A stretch of DNA of 64,000 nucleotides from an uncultured Planctomycetota bacterium. Lineage in GTDB: Bacteria; Planctomycetota; Phycisphaerae; UBA1845; Fen-1342. Position 1 is the first letter of the stretch, and each line of letters begins with the position of its first letter. Position numbers and translations under genes: made by a program. The notes beneath the pieces were generated by a model that was not told the origin of the DNA, ran no database searches, and worked only from the letters and a program-made list of their open reading frames with translations. The stretch is from positions 62,001-126,000 of the forward strand of contig CAADGM010000016.1 in the NCBI GenBank assembly GCA_900696535.1, written 5' to 3'. Below, one piece after another: positions 26,066 through 36,267 of this stretch.

Positions 26066-26728
26066 ATGAAGAGCGCGATTCGTCTGCTGGTGCCCGGTGT
26101 ACTCGCTTTGATCGCATTGACGGCCGCCTGGGCCGCCCAGCCGGCCGCGACCCCCGCGGCAGCCGCCGCCGCCGATGAGCCCGCCAAGAAAGCCGACGAG
26201 CCGGCCAAGGCCGCGGACCTGGCCGGGAGTTACAAGGTCGACGGGGTTCACTCGTCTAACGTGTTCCGCATCAAGCACCTGGACACGGCCTACTTCTACG
26301 GCCGCTTCAACGACTGTGACGGCGAGTTCACCCTCGACCCCGCCGACCCGGACAAGTGCCGCTTCGACAGCCGCCTGAAAGTCGTCAGCGTCGACACCGC
26401 CAACAGCGGCCGCGACGACCACTTGCGCAGCGAAGAGTACTTCGACGCCGAGAAGCACCCGCACATCACGTTCAAGAGCAAGAGCGCGAAGAAGGCCGGC
26501 GGCAGCGCGCTGGAGGTCAGCGGCGACCTGACGCTCCGCGGCGTGACCAAGCCCCTGACCGCGACGGTCGAGCTCACCGGCTCGGGCAAGGGCTTCCGCG
26601 GCGAGTTCCGCGCGGGTTGGGAGACGACGTTTACGATCAAGCGGAGCGACTTCGGCATGACCGCCGGCCAGGGTGCCCTCAGCGACGACGTGCGCATCAC
26701 GATCAGCGTCGAGGGCATCAAGAGCTAA
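26066..26728 (+). CDS. YceI-family lipocalin-like protein
   Basis: A 220-residue exported protein of the YceI family, which binds polyisoprenoid-like lipids in a beta-barrel. The signal peptide (about 1-24, ending TAAWAAQ) is followed by an Ala/Lys-rich linker to about 50. The barrel then shows the family pattern: GSYKVDGVHSSNVFRIKHLD, a strand-rich middle (SVDTANSGRDDHLRSEEYFD; KHPHITFKS), LTLRGVTKPLTATVEL, and the closing FTIKRSDFGM...LSDDVRITISVEG. The ATG at 26066 follows GAGGAG. A role in isoprenoid or quinone handling, or stress, is inference. Confidence 0.92.
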   Translation: MKSAIRLLVPGVLALIALTAAWAAQPAATPAAAAAADEPAKKADEPAKAADLAGSYKVDGVHSSNVFRIKHLDTAYFYGRFNDCDGEFTLDPADPDKCRFDSRLKVVSVDTANSGRDDHLRSEEYFDAEKHPHITFKSKSAKKAGGSALEVSGDLTLRGVTKPLTATVELTGSGKGFRGEFRAGWETTFTIKRSDFGMTAGQGALSDDVRITISVEGIKS

Positions 26729-26837
26729 GCCGACTCGTTCAGGCATACGCTAGCCGCGCGCGGCGCCGCTGACGGGGCGGCGCCCGCGTCGCACGAACCC
26801 GCCGCCGGTCTCATGCCAGCGTGTACGGAGCCCGACC

Positions 26838-27170
26838 GTGCCCGAGAGCCTTGCTGACAAGCGCTGCGTCCCCTGCCAGGGCGGGACGCCGCCCATGAAG
26901 CCCGAGCAGTTTCTCCCCCTGCTGGACCAGCTCTCCGGCTGGGAGGTGATCCAGAACCACCATCTGTACAAGCAGTACAACTTTCCCGACTTCGTCAGCG
27001 CGCTGGCGTTCGTGAACCGAATGGGCGCCGTGGCCGAAGCAGAGAACCACCACCCCGACATTCACCTGGCCTGGGGCAAGGTCGCGGTCCAGATCTACAC
27101 GCACAAGATCGACGGGCTCAGCGAGAGCGACTTCGTTCTGGCGGCCAAGCTCGACACCCTGCCGCACTGA
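26838..27170 (+). CDS. phhB: pterin-4a-carbinolamine dehydratase
   Basis: Dehydrates 4a-hydroxytetrahydrobiopterin, recycling the pterin cofactor of aromatic amino acid hydroxylases, or acts in a related pterin pathway. The 110-residue protein matches the family: RCVPCQGGTPPM near the N-terminus, LLDQLSGWEV, FVNRMGAVAEAENHHPDI with the catalytic HHP, and a C-terminal THKIDGLSESDFVLAAKLD. The GTG at 26838 keeps the conserved CxPC.GG head, so the internal ATG at 26895 is rejected. No hydroxylase lies nearby, as is common for orphan PCD genes. Confidence 0.94.
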   Translation: MPESLADKRCVPCQGGTPPMKPEQFLPLLDQLSGWEVIQNHHLYKQYNFPDFVSALAFVNRMGAVAEAENHHPDIHLAWGKVAVQIYTHKIDGLSESDFVLAAKLDTLPH

Positions 27171-27369
27171 CACGCACCGGGTTCGTCGTGTGACGCACCC
27201 GCGCGAGTCGCACCGCGCCGGCAGGGAAGCGGCCGTCCGCTCGTCGGCGGCCGCCTCCAGACGATGCTCGGTTCGGAGTTCGCCGCTCCCTCACGACCGC
27301 GGTTCCGATCGAGCGGCCGCGCGTCCAGCGATCTTCCGAACTGCCGGACGTGGAGGAGCCGGCTCCCCC

Positions 27370-29316
27370 CTACTTCAGCAGGTGCTCCTGCCAGAACTGC
27401 ATCATCAGTGCGGTGAAGCGGTCGCTGTTCTCCTTCTTGCGGAACCCGTGCCCCTCGTCGAGCGCGTTGGCAAACCACACCGGCCGGCCAAGCTCCCGCA
27501 GCCGCTCCACGATCTGGTGCGCCTCGCCCACCGGTACCCGCGGGTCGTTCTGCCCGTGGGCCACGAACAGCGCCGCTTGGATCCGCTCCGCGTTGCTCAG
27601 CGGCGAGATACGCTCCAGAACCGCCCGCACCTCCGGATCACGCTCGTCGCCGTACTCCTCGCGCCGCAGGTCCCGGCGATACTCGGCCGTCCGTTCCAGG
27701 AAGGTGATGAAATTGGCGATGCCGACCACGTTCACGCCCGCCTTGAAGCGCTCCGGGTAGTTCGCCAGCGACGCGAGCACCACGTAACCACCGTATGAGC
27801 CGCCGTAGATCCCGACGCGCGACGCGTCGAGCTCCGGCTGCTTGGCGATCCAGTCCAGCAGCGCACCCACGTCCTTCACCGAGTCCTCGCGGAGAATGCC
27901 GTTGTCAAGCTGGTGGAAGGTCCGGCCGTAGCCGGTGCTGCCGCGGATGTTGGGGGCGATGACGCTGACGCCCAGCTCGGCCAGCATGAACTGGAACGTC
28001 GCGGCGAACGTCGGCTGCGTCTGCCCCTCGGGCCCGCCGTGGGCGTAGATCACGACCGGGCGCGGGCCGGCCTGGCGGGCCTTCCAGTAGAGCGCCGGGA
28101 TCATCCGGGGCCGCCCGTCCAACTGGTCAAAGGTCGGATAGCGGATCAGCTCGGGCTCGATGAAATTGCTGGGGTCCAGCCCGCCGATCTCGCTCTCCGT
28201 CCAGCGCGTGATCACGGCGTCGGGGAACGTGAGCGTGAACACGTCGCCGGGAATCTGCGGCGAGTTGATCGTGATTCCGAGCACGCCGCCGTCGCGCGCG
28301 AACTCGAGCCCCCCGATCACGCCGTGCGGCAGCGCGTCGATCACGCGTCGCTGCCCGCCGTCAGCGTCGGCGAAGTACAGGTGCACCGAGCCGTCGTCGT
28401 TGACGGTGAAGGCGATACCCCGGCCGGTCGGCTCGACGGCCACGTCCTCGACATCCCAGGCGATGTCGGCCGTGAGGTTCTTCCACTGCTTGCCGGCCAG
28501 GTCGTACTTGAACAGGTTTCGGAACTCGCCCTCCCGGTCGCTCGTGAAGTAGATCGCGCGACCGTCCGCGGCCCACGCCGCGCTGCCGTAATACACCGGC
28601 GGCGTCAGCGGGTTGATCTCCTCGGCCTGGCCGCTGGCCACGTCGAACACGAACCACTGCGTCTGCTTCTCGGAGATGTACTTGTTGACGAGCAGGCGGC
28701 TTCCGTCGGGCGAGAACTCCCCCGGCCCGAACGCGCCCTCGACCTCCCATGCCAGACGAGGACGCCCATCCGGCAGGTCGGCCAGGTAGATGTCCATGTC
28801 GCGGCCGTTTCGCAGGTTGCTGGAAAAGGCCAGCCGCCGGCCGTCGCGCGACACGCTGCCGCCGCCGTTGCGCGACTTGCCGTCCGTCAGCATCGTCCAG
28901 GTCCCCGCGTCCAGATCCATCGTGTAGATCTGGGTGTTCTCGTTCCCGCCCACGTCCTTGCCGAACGGGAACCGCCGCTGCTTGCTGCCGGGGACGAAGC
29001 GCCCGCCGCCGACGGGTTCGTCGAAGAACGTGAGCTGCCGGCGCATGCCCAGCGGCGCGGTGACCAGGTGGACCTGGGCCGTATCGCCGAAGCGCGTCGT
29101 CACCAGCATCGACTTGCCGTCGTCGGCCAGGCTCGCGAGGCTGGCTCGACGAACGTTCAGGTATGGGCGCAAGCGGTCGCGCAGGGCGGCGTCCTGCTCT
29201 GGCACGCCCTCCAGCACCATCTGGCCCACTTGGCGGGTCGGTACGTCCGCTGCCAGCAGCGGCAAAGAGCACACGAGTCCAGCAACCCACGCGGCAACAG
29301 CGCAAGCCCTACGCAT
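27370..29316 (-). CDS. exported S9 family prolyl oligopeptidase-type serine peptidase
   Basis: A 648-residue exported peptidase of the S9 (DPP IV/acylaminoacyl peptidase) type. A signal peptide (about 1-23, ending LPLLAAD) is followed by a WD40/TolB-like beta propeller (about 60-370) and an alpha/beta hydrolase domain (about 390-648). The nucleophile elbow is GIYGGSYGGY near residue 505, with the catalytic Asp in HGQNDPRVP and His in DEGHGF. It would trim oligopeptides in the periplasm. The ATG at 29316 directly follows a GTG and has GAGGAGAG upstream. A CTATACT -10 box is at 29363-29369. Confidence 0.92.
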   Translation of the reverse strand: MRRACAVAAWVAGLVCSLPLLAADVPTRQVGQMVLEGVPEQDAALRDRLRPYLNVRRASLASLADDGKSMLVTTRFGDTAQVHLVTAPLGMRRQLTFFDEPVGGGRFVPGSKQRRFPFGKDVGGNENTQIYTMDLDAGTWTMLTDGKSRNGGGSVSRDGRRLAFSSNLRNGRDMDIYLADLPDGRPRLAWEVEGAFGPGEFSPDGSRLLVNKYISEKQTQWFVFDVASGQAEEINPLTPPVYYGSAAWAADGRAIYFTSDREGEFRNLFKYDLAGKQWKNLTADIAWDVEDVAVEPTGRGIAFTVNDDGSVHLYFADADGGQRRVIDALPHGVIGGLEFARDGGVLGITINSPQIPGDVFTLTFPDAVITRWTESEIGGLDPSNFIEPELIRYPTFDQLDGRPRMIPALYWKARQAGPRPVVIYAHGGPEGQTQPTFAATFQFMLAELGVSVIAPNIRGSTGYGRTFHQLDNGILREDSVKDVGALLDWIAKQPELDASRVGIYGGSYGGYVVLASLANYPERFKAGVNVVGIANFITFLERTAEYRRDLRREEYGDERDPEVRAVLERISPLSNAERIQAALFVAHGQNDPRVPVGEAHQIVERLRELGRPVWFANALDEGHGFRKKENSDRFTALMMQFWQEHLLK

Positions 29317-29362
29317 CACGCTCTCTCCTCAAAGCCGGCCCGCTCGGCTCGGCGCACCCGGC

Positions 29363-29369
29363 AGTATAG
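29363..29369 (-). promoter_or_regulatory. -10 box (CTATACT) of the S9 peptidase gene
   Basis: The minus strand reads CCTATACTG, about 47 bases before the ATG. No clear -35 is present. Confidence 0.35.
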
Positions 29370-29454
29370 GGCATGACTGGCCCAACGGCCCGTCGCGGCG
29401 GCCGCTCGTGCCTGCGCCGCAAAGCTGCCGCGCAGGCACGCCGAACCTGGGCAG

Positions 29455-29600
29455 CCGATCGCGTAAGCGATCGGGGGGGCCCGCATCCGAGCCGATCGCG
29501 CGAGCGATCGGACGGCGCGTAGCCCGACCAATCGCGCCCGGATCGCGACCGACCGCTTGCCCAGTCGGCTCGGTTCGTGACCGACCGCTCGCGCAGGCGG
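29455..29600. repeat. four-copy array of 20-base hairpin repeats
   Basis: Two perfect 8-bp hairpins, CCGATCGC-GTAA-GCGATCGG (29455-29474) and CCGATCGC-GCGA-GCGATCGG (29492-29511), are followed by two degenerate relatives starting GACCGACCGC at 29547-29568 and 29579-29600. Both perfect copies have GNRA tetraloops when read on the plus strand. They lie in the 497-base gap between the S9 gene and nadA, which holds no gene. Confidence 0.55.
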
Positions 29601-29602
29601 GA

Positions 29603-29621
29603 GCGCGGCCGCGGGCCGCGC
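29603..29621. other. 8-bp GC palindrome with 3-base spacer
   Basis: GCGCGGCC-GCG-GGCCGCGC, directly after the hairpin array. Neither strand has a T tract, so a terminator is unlikely. Confidence 0.35.
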
Positions 29622-29772
29622 GACAGACTAGACCTCCGCGTGCGCGGGGGTGACGGCGTGGAATCCGACATTCCCGTGTGCGCGGCAGCGGCCGTCATTC
29701 CTGCAACAGCGGGAATGGCGGACGAGGCCCGGCCACACCTGGGGACGACCCCACGGGCCGGAGCTACTCGGC

Positions 29773-29778
29773 TATACT
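29773..29778 (+). promoter_or_regulatory. nadA: -10 box of nadA (TATACT)
   Basis: GGCTATACTCTCCC, 35 bases before the nadA ATG, sharing the 12-base core with the yceI promoter. No -35 and no strong Shine-Dalgarno were seen. Confidence 0.42.
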
Positions 29779-29813
29779 CTCCCATGCAATCGTAATCTTC
29801 CTTCGAGCGCGCG

Positions 29814-30959
29814 ATGCCGACGCAAGTTCCCCTACCGCCCAGCTATCACGAGGCCGGTGAAGCCGAGCTGAAACGCCGCATCGAGGCCGCCCGCGAGCGG
29901 CTCGGTCGGCGCCTGTGCATCCTCGGTCACCACTACCAGCAGGATGACGTGATCGCGTTCGCCGACTTCACCGGCGACAGCCTGAGGCTCTCCCAGCTCG
30001 CTGCCCAGCAGACGCAGGCGGAGTTCATCGTATTCTGCGGCGTGCACTTCATGGCCGAGTCGGCGGACATTCTGACGGCACCTGAGCAGCAGGTGATCCT
30101 GCCGGACCTGACCGCCGGGTGCAGCATGGCGGACATGGCCCACGTGGACGACGTGGAGGCGGCCTGGCCGATGCTCGAAGCGTGGGCCGGCTGCCCAGTC
30201 ACGCCGATCACGTACGTGAACAGCTCGGCGGCGGTGAAGGCGTTCGTGGGGCGCAAGGAGGGGGCGTGCTGCACCAGCTCGAACGCGAAGCTCGTGCTGG
30301 AGTGGGCGCTGCACGGCGCCAGGCCGGACGTGGGCGCGCCCGCCGATGCCGGCCACAAGGTCATCTTCCTGCCCGATCAGCACTTGGGCCGCAACACGGC
30401 GTACGCGCTCGGCTGGCCGCTCGAGAGCATGGCAGTCTACGATCCGCACCAGCCGTTCGGGGGGCTCGACGAGGAGACGCTTCGCCGGGCGCGGTTCATC
30501 CTGTGGAAGGGGCATTGCTCGGTGCACGCGCTGTTCAAGCCGTCGCAGGTCGAGGCGTACCGCGCGCGGCCGGAGCCGTGGAACGTGCTGGTGCATCCCG
30601 AGTGCACGTGGGAGGTGTGCCAGAGGGCGGACTACGTGGGCAGCACCGAGTACATCATCCGCACGGTGCGCGAGGCCGCGCCGGGGACCTGCTGGGCGGT
30701 GGGCACCGAGATCCACCTGGTGAACCGCCTGGCAAGCGTGCACCGCGACAGGACCGTGCGGTCGCTGGCGGGTGTGCAGTGCCTGTGCAGCACGATGTAC
30801 CGGATCGACCTGCGACACCTGGCCTGGGTGCTCGACAGCCTAGTGGATGGCCGCGTGGTGAACCGTGTGCAGGTGGACGACGAAACGCGGCACTGGGCCC
30901 GCGTAGCGCTCGATCGCATGCTCTCGCTGGTGCCCAGCCAGCCGGTCTCGGCACGGTGA
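29814..30959 (+). CDS. nadA: quinolinate synthase
   Basis: Condenses iminoaspartate with dihydroxyacetone phosphate to quinolinate in NAD synthesis, using a 4Fe-4S cluster. The 381-residue protein has the triplicated NadA fold, with ILGHHYQQDDV at the N-terminus, the cluster ligands at Cys103 (AGCSMADM), Cys264 (HPECTWEVC) and Cys323 or 325 (QCLCSTMYRI), and the substrate motifs VNSSAAVKA and LPDQHLGRNTA. nadB and nadC are not in the window. A start codon without a clear ribosome site follows a good -10 box. Confidence 0.95.
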   Translation: MPTQVPLPPSYHEAGEAELKRRIEAARERLGRRLCILGHHYQQDDVIAFADFTGDSLRLSQLAAQQTQAEFIVFCGVHFMAESADILTAPEQQVILPDLTAGCSMADMAHVDDVEAAWPMLEAWAGCPVTPITYVNSSAAVKAFVGRKEGACCTSSNAKLVLEWALHGARPDVGAPADAGHKVIFLPDQHLGRNTAYALGWPLESMAVYDPHQPFGGLDEETLRRARFILWKGHCSVHALFKPSQVEAYRARPEPWNVLVHPECTWEVCQRADYVGSTEYIIRTVREAAPGTCWAVGTEIHLVNRLASVHRDRTVRSLAGVQCLCSTMYRIDLRHLAWVLDSLVDGRVVNRVQVDDETRHWARVALDRMLSLVPSQPVSAR

Positions 30960-31046
30960 GTGTCCGTTGACCGCGGCGTCGCGGGGGCGCTCGGGGCCAA
31001 ACATCGCGCCTTGAAGAAGCCGGCCCGCCCGAGGAAGATCGCCTCG

Positions 31047-32929
<1,883 letters not shown>

Positions 32930-32933
<4 letters not shown>

Positions 32934-33373
32934 GGCGCGGAAGCGGCCGGGTCAAGCACGCGCCTTCGCGTGGCGCGTGGGGTGCCGTCATGGTAGCGGA
33001 CGTCGTGCCCGTCGGACCCGCTCGATTCCGTTTCACGCGCGCCCAGCGCGTGCTGCGCAAGACCGACTTCGACCGCGCGATGCGCGAGGGGATCCGCGTT
33101 CTCGACGAGCGCCTGACGATCTGGGGCCGTCCGAACGGCGCAGCCCTGACCCGGCTGGGCCTCACGGTCGGCCGGCGGCATGGCGGCGCTGTCCAGCGCA
33201 ATCGGCTCAAGCGCCAGCTTCGCGAGGCATTCCGGCTCGTCCAGCGCGAGCTTCCGGCCGGGCTCGATCTCGTGTGCCAGCCGCGCACGGGTGTCAAGGC
33301 CCGGCTTGCCGATTGGCAGGACTCGCTTCGCCGGCTCGCCGCGCGTATTGTCGAGCGGTCGCGGCGTGCGTAG
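32930..33373 (+). CDS. rnpA: ribonuclease P protein component
   Basis: Protein subunit of RNase P, which matures tRNA 5' ends. The signature GRRHGGAVQRNRLKRQLREA matches the conserved RNR motif, and the leading FTRAQRVLRKTDFDRAMREG matches the family N-terminus. A GTG at 32930 overlaps the typA stop (GTGA); an internal ATG at 32990 would give a protein nearer the usual length (about 127 against 147 residues). Unusually, rpmH is not upstream and yidC/yidD are not downstream. Confidence 0.92.
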
Positions 33374-33548
33374 GAGCGACCCCGAAACCCGGATCTACAG
33401 GAACCGGAGCATCGAGCCGGTGGCCTGGCAGAGGGACTCGACGCACCTCCGCCCCCTCACTGGGAGGGACCGGGGGTAAGGGATCGCTTCCAGGTTCACT
33501 CGCCTCGGTGGGACACGGGCCGCAGGACGGGCTCTGACGACGGACGAT

Positions 33549-34682
33549 ATGGCGGACGGCGAGGTCATCCTGGTTCTCACTGCCTCGGCCGGGGCAGGTC
33601 ATAACATGGCCGCGGCGGCCATCGGGGAAGAGCTGCGCCGGCAGCGTCCGCGTCTCGCGGTCGAGGTCCGTGACATCCTCACGGTGTGCGGGCCGCTGTT
33701 TCGCATGATCTGCCGCGACGGCTATGACGCGCTCGTCCGCTACGCCCCGGCCTGGATGAGCACGTTGTACGAAGCGACGGACCGCGCGGCGCAGACGCCG
33801 GAAGAGCACTTCAGGCGGCTTGTGCAGGCCGCAGGCAAGTCGCCCATTGAGCGGTACCTTTGTCGGCGCCGGCCGCGGCTGATCGTCAACACGCACTGGC
33901 TGGCGGCCGAGATCGCGGCCGGGCTGATTCGCCGGCAACGCCTGAACTGTCCGCAGGTCACGGTGACGACCGACCTCGAGACGCACAAGATCTGGATCCA
34001 GGAGCCCACGCTGCGGTACTACTGCGCGACCGAGCTCGGGCGGACGTACCTGCACACCTGGGGCGTGCCCGAGGAGCGCACGCGGGTCACGGGCATCCCG
34101 GTCCGGGCGGGTTTCGTCTCGCCGCCGACGCGAGACGAGGCGCGGCGCAGGTGCGGGCTTCGAGCGGACGCTCCTATCGTCCTGTGGCTCTGCGGAAACG
34201 CGGGCGACACGCCTCCCCGCGCGCACCTCGAAGCGCTGATCGACATGCCGGCCGATGCGGACCTCGTCGCGATCGTGGGGCGGCAGGCGAAGCTCCAAGC
34301 CGTACTTGAGCGCGTCGCCCGCGCCGCGCGGCGGCGCGTGGACGTGGTCGGCTTCACGGACCGCATGCACGAATACATGGCGGCGGCGGACCTGGCGGTC
34401 GGCAAGGCCGGCGGGCTGACCGTATCCGAGGCCCTGGCCTGCGGGCTGCCGCTCGTGATCATCCACCCGATCCCGGGGCAGGAGGAGCGCAACAGCGACT
34501 ACCTGCTCGAGGCCGGCGCCGCGATCCGTGTGAACCACGTGCGGCTGCTCGGGCATCGGGTCAGCGAGTTGCTCGCCGATCCCGCGCGGATGGAGGCGAT
34601 GCGCCAGGCGGCGCGCCGGCTGGCACGGCCCGACGCCGCGGCCGACATCGTTCGGGACGTTCTCGGCATGACTGGGTTGTGA
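33549..34682 (+). CDS. processive diacylglycerol/MGDG-synthase-like glycosyltransferase
   Basis: A 377-residue GT28-type glycosyltransferase. The N-terminal part is MGDG-synthase-like (LTASAGAGHNMAAAAIGEEL, then the acceptor region), and the C-terminal part binds the nucleotide sugar (VDVVGFTDRMHEYMAAADLAVGKAGGLTVSEALACGLP). Relatives such as UgtP add glucose or galactose to diacylglycerol to form membrane glycolipids or lipoteichoic acid anchors; MurG is a more distant relation. A single gene, about 175 bases after rnpA. The product is probably a membrane glycolipid; the sugar is unknown. Confidence 0.85.
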   Translation: MADGEVILVLTASAGAGHNMAAAAIGEELRRQRPRLAVEVRDILTVCGPLFRMICRDGYDALVRYAPAWMSTLYEATDRAAQTPEEHFRRLVQAAGKSPIERYLCRRRPRLIVNTHWLAAEIAAGLIRRQRLNCPQVTVTTDLETHKIWIQEPTLRYYCATELGRTYLHTWGVPEERTRVTGIPVRAGFVSPPTRDEARRRCGLRADAPIVLWLCGNAGDTPPRAHLEALIDMPADADLVAIVGRQAKLQAVLERVARAARRRVDVVGFTDRMHEYMAAADLAVGKAGGLTVSEALACGLPLVIIHPIPGQEERNSDYLLEAGAAIRVNHVRLLGHRVSELLADPARMEAMRQAARRLARPDAAADIVRDVLGMTGL

Positions 34683-34760
34683 GGCGGGAGCGTGTCTTTG
34701 TGTGACGGAGTGGCGTGTTGAGAGTGAGCGCGATTCGTGGCGGGGAGGTGTGGTGGCGAC

Positions 34761-34787
34761 GGGGTGGGGAGGTGGGGTGGTGAGAGG
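34761..34787 (+). other. G-quadruplex-prone G-rich tract
   Basis: The plus strand reads GGGG-T-GGGG-AGGT-GGGG-TGGTGAGA-GGG, inside a G/T-biased stretch (about 34685-34830) between two convergent genes. The last loop is 8 bases, slightly beyond the usual limit. Confidence 0.35.
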
Positions 34788-34921
34788 GTGCGGAGGTGAG
34801 GGCGACGGGGCGGTGGGCACCGAGGACGCAGGCAGGACCCATGCGGGGCCTGGCAGCCGGTGCCCCAGGGGGCTCAGCCACCACAAGAGCGGCCAGAGGC
34901 CGGTCCCGCAGCGGGGGTGCG

Positions 34922-35332
34922 TCAACCGGGGCGCGTCTGTCCGCGGCGCCCCGTCGCTCGCCGACGCCACTCCAGAACGGCTAGCACCGCCGTCGCGCCC
35001 GCCATGTCGGCCAGCCAGTCGCCCAGTTCCGGGCTCCGCCCCACGAACTGCTGCGTCCACTCGTCGAAGACAGCGTAAGCCGCGACAGCCCCCCACACTT
35101 TCACGACGAACCAGTCGCCGAGCGGACGCCCGCGCGCCGCGAAGAACTGCCAGAGCAGCAGCGCAAGCACGGCGTACGCCAGAACGTGGGCGGTCTTGTC
35201 CTCCCCCGGTACGCCCTGCAATTCCAGCCGCGGCAAGTGCGTGAGGCAGAAGAGTGAGATCCAGTACGCCGGCAGCGCCCGCCGCCAGAAGTACCCCCAG
35301 CGCGACAGCCCCGGCCGCGCCGAGCCCGTCAC
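34922..35332 (-). CDS. VanZ-like membrane protein
   Basis: A 136-residue inner-membrane protein with four hydrophobic segments and the VanZ pattern (HVLAYAVLALLLW; DEWTQQFVGRSPELGDWLAD). Proteins of this family are widespread, and most have no link to glycopeptide resistance. Its ATG overlaps the parA stop codon (ATGA), so it is translationally coupled to parA. Function unknown. Confidence 0.8.
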   Translation of the reverse strand: MTGSARPGLSRWGYFWRRALPAYWISLFCLTHLPRLELQGVPGEDKTAHVLAYAVLALLLWQFFAARGRPLGDWFVVKVWGAVAAYAVFDEWTQQFVGRSPELGDWLADMAGATAVLAVLEWRRRATGRRGQTRPG

Positions 35333-36192
35333 GCCCCACCGCCCGCCGCGAACACCTCGGCGGGAAGCCGCGCGCCCGCCACCGGCGTCGGCAGCGGCTC
35401 ATCCACGCCGCCCATCGCGAGCACTTCCTCGGCCAGCGCCGCGTAGTCCTCCGCCCCGTGGCTCGACGGCGCGTAGGCGAAGATCGTCTTGCCGAAGCTC
35501 GGACACTCGGCGAGCTTGATGTTCCGCCGGACCATCGTCTCGAACACCCGCGCCCCGTGCCACGGGTCCGTCTGCTGGGCGGCCGCGACGAAGCGCCTGA
35601 CGTCGTCGACAACCTCCTGCGCCAGGCGTGTGCCGCGCTCGAACATGCACAGCACCACGCCGCTGATCCGCAGCCGCGGATTCAGCGACTCCCGAACCAG
35701 GCTGACCGTTTGCAGCAGCCGGCCGAGGCCCTGGAGCGCGAGGAAGTGCGGCTGAAGCGGGATAATCACCTCGTGAACGGCCACGAGCGCGTTGACCGTG
35801 AGCAGCCCCAGCGACGGCGCACAGTCCACCAGGCAGAAGTCGAAGCCCGCCTGGTACGGCCCCAGCACGCGCGACAGCACCGTCTCACGCTCGGGTCGCT
35901 CGACCAGCTCCAGCTCGGCCCCGACCAGGTTGAGGTGCGACGGAATGACGACCAGCCGCTCGTCCGCCGCCCTGGCCGCGTCCGCCAGCGCGACGCCGCG
36001 CGTCAGCACGTCGTACACCGTGGCGTCCGTCTCGCCGGCCTCGACGCCCGTGTGAATCGTGGCGTGGCACTGGGGGTCCAGGTCGACGAGCAGGACGTTG
36101 CGTCCCCGCCGCGCCAGACCGGCGGCCAGGTTCACCGCCGAGGTCGTCTTGCCGACGCCGCCCTTCTGATTGAGGATCGCGATGGAGCGCAT
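35329..36192 (-). CDS. ParA/Soj family ATPase
   Basis: A 287-residue ParA-type ATPase that would position DNA or protein cargo. The deviant Walker A QKGGVGKTTSAVNLAAGLA is at about residues 9-27, Walker A' at VLLVDLDPQ and Walker B at FCLVDCAPS. The ATG at 36192 has no Shine-Dalgarno, but a TATACT box ends 7 bases upstream, so the transcript may be leaderless. No parB or parS-like sites are next to it, so it could serve chromosome segregation or cargo such as chemoreceptors. It is coupled to the VanZ gene downstream. Confidence 0.9.
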   Translation of the reverse strand: MRSIAILNQKGGVGKTTSAVNLAAGLARRGRNVLLVDLDPQCHATIHTGVEAGETDATVYDVLTRGVALADAARAADERLVVIPSHLNLVGAELELVERPERETVLSRVLGPYQAGFDFCLVDCAPSLGLLTVNALVAVHEVIIPLQPHFLALQGLGRLLQTVSLVRESLNPRLRISGVVLCMFERGTRLAQEVVDDVRRFVAAAQQTDPWHGARVFETMVRRNIKLAECPSFGKTIFAYAPSSHGAEDYAALAEEVLAMGGVDEPLPTPVAGARLPAEVFAAGGGA

Positions 36193-36199
36193 GGCCGGC

Positions 36200-36205
36200 A
36201 GTATA
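36200..36205 (-). promoter_or_regulatory. -10 box directly upstream of parA (TATACT)
   Basis: Minus strand TATACT followed by 7 bases and then ATG. A weak -35 (TTCGGT at 36223-36228) lies 17 bases before it. Transcription would start at or next to the ATG. Confidence 0.35.
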
Positions 36206-36267
36206 CGCACGCCGCGGCCCGGACCGAAGCGGCGCGCCCGTGCGAGCCGCCCGGAGGCAGCCGGCGC

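Noticed and set aside
29455-29600. CRISPR array
   Set aside because: Units are only 20 bases and palindromic, copies are degenerate, spacing is irregular (37, 55 and 32 bases), and no cas genes are present.
34922-35332. Vancomycin/teicoplanin resistance gene
   Set aside because: VanZ-like proteins are common in genomes without glycopeptide resistance, and no vanA, vanH or vanX is nearby.
35329-36192. Plasmid or prophage partition locus
   Set aside because: ParA stands alone among housekeeping genes, with no parB, replication or phage genes.
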